Shown here: piece by piece, positions 7,331 through 10,586 of the stretch | Position numbering within the stretch: position 1 is the stretch's first letter | How the letters are laid out: each line of letters begins with the position of its first letter | Origin: Chloroflexota bacterium | GTDB taxonomy: Bacteria > Chloroflexota > UBA5177 > JANWHV01 | Assembly (NCBI GenBank): GCA_025924845.1 | Contig: JAICHN010000152.1 | Location: forward strand, 1-10,586 | Length of the DNA: 10,586 nt | Reading direction: 5' to 3' | Notes under the pieces: generated by a model | What the model was told of the DNA's origin: nothing | Databases searched by the model: none | Seen by the model: the letters and a program-made list of their open reading frames with translations, nothing else | Translations under genes and position numbers: made by a program

Positions 7331-7444
7331 CTACTCAGCAGCGACGAGATACGCCGCCATCACTATACATCCCGCAAACAGGAACCAGGCGCGAATCAGG
7401 TGCGCTGGGAGCCGCCTAAAAGAAGCCCAATTCGAGTTTGGCAT
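7331..7444 (-). CDS. Candidate 37-aa single-span membrane microprotein
   Basis: On the minus strand an ATG at 7442-7444, inside the 3' end of the DUF59 gene but in another frame, opens 37 codons ending TAG at 7331-7333. The first 29 nt overlap the DUF59 gene and the rest fills otherwise empty sequence. The N-terminal part carries RRLPAHLIR, followed by a hydrophobic helix (about residues 19-36, AWFLFAGCIVMAAYLVAA), consistent with the positive-inside rule. GAGG directly abuts the ATG, which is too close for a good Shine-Dalgarno, so translation would depend on coupling to the DUF59 gene. I recognise no family; chance is a real alternative. Confidence 0.35.
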   Translation of the reverse strand: MPNSNWASFRRLPAHLIRAWFLFAGCIVMAAYLVAAE

Positions 7445-7721
7445 CCTCGGTCATCATACTGGGGTTCCAGAGCGGCTCCCAGACCAGGTTGGGCTTCACC
7501 GTCTCGATCTCGGGCATCTTTTCCTTTAATACCTCGGTCATCTCGGCGTCAATGTATTCATTCATCGGGCAGGCCGGAGTGGTCAAAGTATAGGTGACGG
7601 TCACCGTCTTGTCATCCAGATCCACGCCGCGGATCAGGCCCAGATCGACCAGGTTTATGCCCAGTTCCGGGTCGTTCACCTCGCGCAGAAATTCCATTAC
7701 CTCGTCTTCACTGAAAGCCAT
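7416..7721 (-). CDS. DUF59/MIP18-family iron-sulfur assembly factor (SufT-like)
   Basis: A 101-aa cytoplasmic protein of the DUF59 (FeS assembly P) family, whose members help mature or deliver iron-sulfur clusters. The family signature DPELGINLVDLGLI is at residues 17-30, then a strand pair and TTPACPM with the conserved cysteine Cys51. The length is typical of the single-domain form. The start is ATG 7721 with AAAGGAG (7732-7738) 10 nt upstream. It is the last recognised gene of the SUF cluster, after the Rieske gene, from which it is separated by a perfect hairpin; expression may therefore be lower than that of, or processed apart from, the genes upstream. SufT-like function is inferred from family and position; PaaD-type proteins share the fold but belong to phenylacetate operons, absent here. 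Confidence 0.9.
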   Translation of the reverse strand: MAFSEDEVMEFLREVNDPELGINLVDLGLIRGVDLDDKTVTVTYTLTTPACPMNEYIDAEMTEVLKEKMPEIETVKPNLVWEPLWNPSMMTEDAKLELGFF

Positions 7722-7749
7722 GGTCTCTTCTCTCCTTTGCTCTACCCTG

Positions 7750-7797
7750 TGTAGTTTAGAGGTTCCCCTGCTAAAGCAGGGGAACCTCTAAACTACA
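7750..7797 (-). terminator. Perfect 23-bp hairpin between the Rieske and DUF59 genes
   Basis: Positions 7750-7772 and 7775-7797 are exact reverse complements around AA. In sense orientation the stem has an AT-rich base and a GC-rich top (CAGGGGAACC). It includes the Rieske stop codon (7793-7795) and ends 12 nt before the DUF59 ribosome-binding site. No U-tract follows. It may be a partial terminator, an RNA-processing or 3'-protection element, or a full terminator if the DUF59 gene has its own promoter; I see no clear promoter in the short space left. Confidence 0.7.
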
Positions 7798-8101
7798 TCT
7801 CCACATAAATGTCGTCGCCTTCCAGGCGTACTTCGTAGGTGCGCACCGGTTTGGTGGCGGGCAGGGTGAGCGCGCGGCCCGTCGCCACGTCGAACACCGC
7901 GCCATGCAGAGGACAGGTTACCTCGCCGTCCTCCAGCCAGCCGTCGGCGAGCGACGCCTGCGCGTGGCTACAGGTGTCGTCCGTAGCATGGATTTCGCCG
8001 TCCACATTGAACAGGGCAACGTGTTCATTCCCCACCTTCACGCGAAGCGCATCACCCGGTTTGATCTGGGCCGTGGTCGCTACTTTTACGGCTTCGCTCA
8101 C
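7793..8101 (-). CDS. Rieske [2Fe-2S] ferredoxin, SUF-operon type
   Basis: A 102-aa soluble ferredoxin of the small NirD/BphA3-like Rieske group. The cluster ligands are visible as C-S-H (Cys44, His46) and CPLH (Cys63, His66), with the usual spacing and a conserved DGWLEDGEVTCPLHGAVFD neighbourhood. There is no signal peptide or membrane anchor, so it is cytoplasmic. The start is GTG 8099-8101, which overlaps the sufU TGA by 4 nt (GTGA), with AAGGAAAG (8113-8120) upstream, so translation is coupled to sufU. In actinobacterial SUF operons a similar Rieske gene occurs; by position it may supply electrons or sense redox state during cluster assembly. That role is inferred; the same fold also serves dioxygenases, none of which is nearby. 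Confidence 0.93.
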   Translation of the reverse strand: MSEAVKVATTAQIKPGDALRVKVGNEHVALFNVDGEIHATDDTCSHAQASLADGWLEDGEVTCPLHGAVFDVATGRALTLPATKPVRTYEVRLEGDDIYVEM

Positions 8102-8502
8102 GGAGGCGTACCCTTTCCTTCTCTGCCGTGGGCCGGCAAACCGTAGAGCGCGGCCAACAGCACCTTATGTCCCAACAGCGCGCATTTGACCCGAGCCGGA
8201 CTGAGCGGCACGCCCAGCTCCTCCAGCACGCTCTCTCGCGTGATCGCGCGCGCCTCCTCGCGAGTCTGCCCCAGCGCTATCTCGGTGAGCATGGAGGCGG
8301 ATGCCTGGCTGATCGCGCAGCCCGCGCCCCGGAACCGGATGTCGGCGATCCGCTCTCCGTCGAACGCCACATCCATGGTCACCATGTCGCCGCATAGCGG
8401 GTTGCTGTCCTCGAAGGTAGCGTCGGGATGCGGGAGGCTTCCGTAGTTTCGCGGATGTCGATAATGATCCAGGATTTGCTCCTGATATATGTCGCTGCTC
8501 AT
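8098..8502 (-). CDS. sufU: SufU sulfur-transfer/scaffold protein
   Basis: A 134-aa cytoplasmic U-type protein that takes persulfide sulfur from SufS and passes it to SufBCD. The conserved ligands are Cys37 and Asp39 (NPLCGD), Cys62 (GAGCAIS) and Cys107 (ARVKCALL); in Bacillus SufU the equivalent residues bind zinc. The N-terminus YQEQILDHYRHPRN is typical. It lacks the HscA-binding LPPVK motif and has Lys106 where IscU has His, both SufU traits. Unlike the Bacillus protein, it has only 44 residues between the second and third cysteines, so the roughly 18-residue SufU insertion is missing. The start ATG lies 12 nt after sufS with only a weak ribosome-binding site, implying translational coupling to sufS; its end overlaps the Rieske gene. 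Confidence 0.94.
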   Translation of the reverse strand: MSSDIYQEQILDHYRHPRNYGSLPHPDATFEDSNPLCGDMVTMDVAFDGERIADIRFRGAGCAISQASASMLTEIALGQTREEARAITRESVLEELGVPLSPARVKCALLGHKVLLAALYGLPAHGREGKGTPP

Positions 8503-8514
8503 TGTATCTTGTTC

Positions 8515-9783
8515 TTATGCCTCCCCAAATACCCGGCGCACCCGATGCAGACCGCGGGCCAGCGCCTCTATATCCTCTGCCGTATTGTAGAAGGCGACGC
8601 TGGCCCGCGTGGTGGCGCCCACTCCCAGGACACTCATTAGGGGCTGACAGCAGTGGTGGCCCGCACGCACCGCGACGTTCTCTTCGTCCAGTAGCGAGGC
8701 GACATCGTGCGGATGTACGCCGCGCACCGTAAAGGAGACGGCGCCGCCGCGCTCTCCCGAAGTGGGGCCGAGCACGGTCACATCGGGAATCGGCAGCAAC
8801 GTTTCGATCAAAAGAGTAGTCAGCGCCGCCTCGCGTTCGCGCACCCAATCCATGCCCAGCTCTTGCAGATACCGAGCGGCGGCGCCAAAGCCGATCGCCT
8901 CGGCGATGGCGGGCGTTCCCGCCTCAAAGCGCTGCGGCACGTCGGCGTAGGTGCTCCGCTCCAGGGTGACATTACGGATCATCGAGCCGCCGCCCAGGAA
9001 GGGCGGCATGGCCTCCAACAACTCGGCTCGACCATAGAGCGCGCCGATGCCGGTGGGGCCGACCATCTTATGGGCGGAGAAAGCCAGAAAGTCGCAGCCC
9101 AGCGCATGTACGTCCACCGCCAGATGGGGCACGCTCTGCGCGCCGTCAACCAGCACCAGGGCGCCGGCGGCGTGGGCGCGGCGGATGATCTCGGGCAGGG
9201 GCGTGATCGTGCCCAGCACGTTGCTCATCTGGGTAATCGCTACCAGTTTGACCGATTGGGCCAGGAGGTCATCCAGGGTGCTAAGGTCGAGGTTCCCCGA
9301 TCCGTCGATGGGCAGGTGGAGGATACGGGCGCCCCGTTCCTCCGCCAGCATCTGCCAGGGCACCAGGTTGCTGTGGTGTTCGAGCACGCTGACCAGGATG
9401 GCATCGCCCGGCCCAATATGCCGGCGGCCCCAGCTATGGGCGACCAGATTGATCGCCTCCGTGGTGTTGCGAGTAAACACCACCTCCTCGGCGCTTGCGG
9501 CATGAATGAACCCTGCCACCGCCGCGCGCGCGTCCTCGTAGCCGGCGGTGGCCTGCTCGCTCAGGGTGTAGACGCCGCGGTGGACATTGGCGTTATAGCG
9601 CCGGTAATAATCGTCCATGGCGTTCAGCACCGCCAGGGGCTTTTGCGAGGTGGCGGCGCTGTCCAGATACGCGAGCGGCTTCCCGGCCCGACTGGTGCCG
9701 AGGATCGGGAACTCGGCCCGCACGGCCTCAGGCGTGCGGACGCGGCCCCGTTCCAGGACGCGCGCGGCGGTGACGTTACTCAC
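8515..9783 (-). CDS. sufS: Cysteine desulfurase SufS (group II)
   Basis: A 422-aa PLP enzyme that converts L-cysteine to alanine and holds the sulfur as a persulfide for SufU. Visible active-site features are EHHSN (His136, stacking on PLP), LVDGAQ (Asp213), SAHKMVGPTG with the Schiff-base lysine Lys239, and RAGHHCCQP, where Cys378 is the expected persulfide residue and Arg373 is a substrate-binding candidate. A second cysteine (Cys379) directly follows. The length and short catalytic loop match group II SufS/CsdA enzymes, not IscS/NifS. The start is GTG 9781-9783 (MSNV), with GGAG at 9792-9795 and 8-nt spacing. It sits between sufD and sufU in a SUF operon. Confidence is high; CsdA is excluded by context. 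Confidence 0.97.
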   Translation of the reverse strand: MSNVTAARVLERGRVRTPEAVRAEFPILGTSRAGKPLAYLDSAATSQKPLAVLNAMDDYYRRYNANVHRGVYTLSEQATAGYEDARAAVAGFIHAASAEEVVFTRNTTEAINLVAHSWGRRHIGPGDAILVSVLEHHSNLVPWQMLAEERGARILHLPIDGSGNLDLSTLDDLLAQSVKLVAITQMSNVLGTITPLPEIIRRAHAAGALVLVDGAQSVPHLAVDVHALGCDFLAFSAHKMVGPTGIGALYGRAELLEAMPPFLGGGSMIRNVTLERSTYADVPQRFEAGTPAIAEAIGFGAAARYLQELGMDWVREREAALTTLLIETLLPIPDVTVLGPTSGERGGAVSFTVRGVHPHDVASLLDEENVAVRAGHHCCQPLMSVLGVGATTRASVAFYNTAEDIEALARGLHRVRRVFGEA

Positions 9784-9802
9784 TGTCTACTCTCCACTCT
9801 TC

Positions 9803-9838
9803 CGGACGGATCGGTCCGATCTGTCCGAATCTGTCTGA
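9803..9838 (-). repeat. Interrupted palindrome and 10-bp tandem repeat between sufD and sufS
   Basis: CGGACGGATCGG (9803-9814) is the reverse complement of 9816-9827 at 11 of 12 positions around a single T. The same stretch contains three head-to-tail units, ATCGGTCCG (9810-9818), ATCTGTCCGA (9819-9828) and ATCTGTCTGA (9829-9838). It lies in the 67-nt gap between sufD and sufS, and would fold as a short RNA hairpin just upstream of the sufS ribosome-binding site. It may be an mRNA-processing or stability element; no function is shown. Confidence 0.5.
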
Positions 9839-9850
9839 GCCTACCCTGCC

Positions 9851-10586
9851 CTACGATGCTTCCTCTATCCAGCTTTCCGAGGGCGCCCCGGAAGCGCCCA
9901 TCTTGGTGTCGATCAGCGCGTAGAGGCGTTTGCGCAGATCGGCCAGCGGCACTCGCTCGATCAGGGGAGCGAGGAAGCCGGTCACGATCAGCCGCTCGGC
10001 CTCACGGCGCGAAAGCCCGCGGCACATCAGATAGAATAGGTGATCCTCGGAGACCTTCCCGGCCGTGGCGCCATGCGAACAGCGCACATCGTTAGCGGCG
10101 ATCTCCAGGTTGGGAATGGAGTCGGCCCGAGCCGTATTGCTGAGAATCAAGTTATTGTTCTTCTGATAGGCATCAGTCTTCTGAGCACCTTCGTGGACAT
10201 GGATCAGCCCACTATAGACGACCCGCGCCGAGTCGGTCAGCACACCCTTGAAGAGCAGATTGCTGCCCGCGTTGGGCGCTATATGGTCCTGCAGGGTGTG
10301 GTAGTCCACGAACTCGGTACCACTGGTGAAATAGAGACCGAGCAGCTCGGCATTGGTCCCCGGCTCACGCAGCTCCACATCGATATTCAGCGTGCTGAAG
10401 GCGCCGCCCATGGTCGCGGTGAGCGATTGGAGCGTACGGTCGCGCTCCTGCACCGCCCGCTGGATGCCGATCTGACGCAAGCCGTCGTCATATTCCTGGA
10501 TCGCCATATAGGTCAGGTTCGCGCCGGCGTGCAGCACCAGCTCGACCACCGGCATGGTGACCGTACCGGCCGTAGCCGCCGAGCCG
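9851..10586 (-). CDS. sufD: SufD, C-terminal part (runs off the window)
   Basis: The C-terminal 244 residues of a SufB/SufD-family protein, part of the SufBC2D scaffold on which iron-sulfur clusters are built. The frame is open to the window edge at 10586, so the first half lies outside; the internal ATG at 10555 is not the start. The segment VRCSHGATAGK with Cys (10079-10081) and His (10073-10075) matches the SufD Cys358/His360 region of Escherichia coli, and LFYLMCRGLSRREAERLI is the shared family motif. The CSHGATAGK form and the ERVPLADLRKRL ending mark it as SufD rather than SufB. sufS follows 67 nt downstream in the same direction. sufB and sufC are expected upstream. Confidence 0.93.
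   Translation of the reverse strand, partial: GSAATAGTVTMPVVELVLHAGANLTYMAIQEYDDGLRQIGIQRAVQERDRTLQSLTATMGGAFSTLNIDVELREPGTNAELLGLYFTSGTEFVDYHTLQDHIAPNAGSNLLFKGVLTDSARVVYSGLIHVHEGAQKTDAYQKNNNLILSNTARADSIPNLEIAANDVRCSHGATAGKVSEDHLFYLMCRGLSRREAERLIVTGFLAPLIERVPLADLRKRLYALIDTKMGASGAPSESWIEEAS

Noticed and set aside
1663..9790. GTAGAC on the minus strand shortly before the starts of rny, the secreted-protein gene and sufS
   Set aside because: A six-base match in three leaders at differing positions relative to the start is too weak to claim a motif.
8707..10095. A 462-codon plus-strand open frame opposite sufS and sufD
   Set aside because: It is the antisense of two strongly supported genes, with no recognisable motif, and is explained by high GC.

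Overview
The window is about 10.6 kb of chromosomal, moderately GC-rich bacterial DNA with ten confident protein genes, all of recognisable core or accessory type. I see no tRNA, rRNA, CRISPR array, insertion sequence or phage gene. Gene content fits a Gram-positive-like or Chloroflexota-type organism: RNase Y as the membrane mRNA endonuclease, a SufS/SufU-type iron-sulfur operon with a Rieske ferredoxin and a SufT-like gene, and a secreted protein with a Thr/Ala/Ser/Pro linker followed by degenerate 'EGYTG...LNPS' repeats of a kind I associate with Chloroflexota. The phylum is inference, not something the sequence proves.

Left block (1-3145, minus strand): gltX (glutamyl-tRNA synthetase, probably starting at GTG 3145) is followed after 51 nt by rny (RNase Y), which ends in a long hairpin. 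Middle block: a membrane-anchored TlpA/ResA-like thioredoxin gene (plus strand) diverges from gltX and converges on a secreted repeat protein (minus strand), the two being separated by a perfect 24-bp hairpin. The secreted-protein gene diverges from an MFS transporter (plus strand) across a roughly 300-nt region that carries two TTTACATTC direct repeats, a possible promoter and a short leader ORF running into the transporter start.

Right block (7331-10586, minus strand): a SUF operon read sufD (5' part outside the window) - sufS - sufU - Rieske ferredoxin - SufT-like DUF59 gene. SufS takes sulfur from cysteine, SufU accepts and relays it, SufD is part of the SufBCD scaffold, and the Rieske and DUF59 proteins are likely auxiliary electron-transfer and maturation factors. 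sufU and the Rieske gene overlap by 4 nt. A perfect 23-bp hairpin separates the Rieske gene from the DUF59 gene. A possible 37-aa single-membrane-span protein is read out of frame from the 3' end of the DUF59 gene.

I find no clear new multi-gene system. The observations most worth following are: a set of long, near-perfect 3'-end hairpins placed on or beside stop codons and mostly lacking U-tracts; the out-of-frame membrane microprotein; the leader ORF before the MFS gene; a SufU lacking the usual insertion; and the repeat/palindrome between sufD and sufS.
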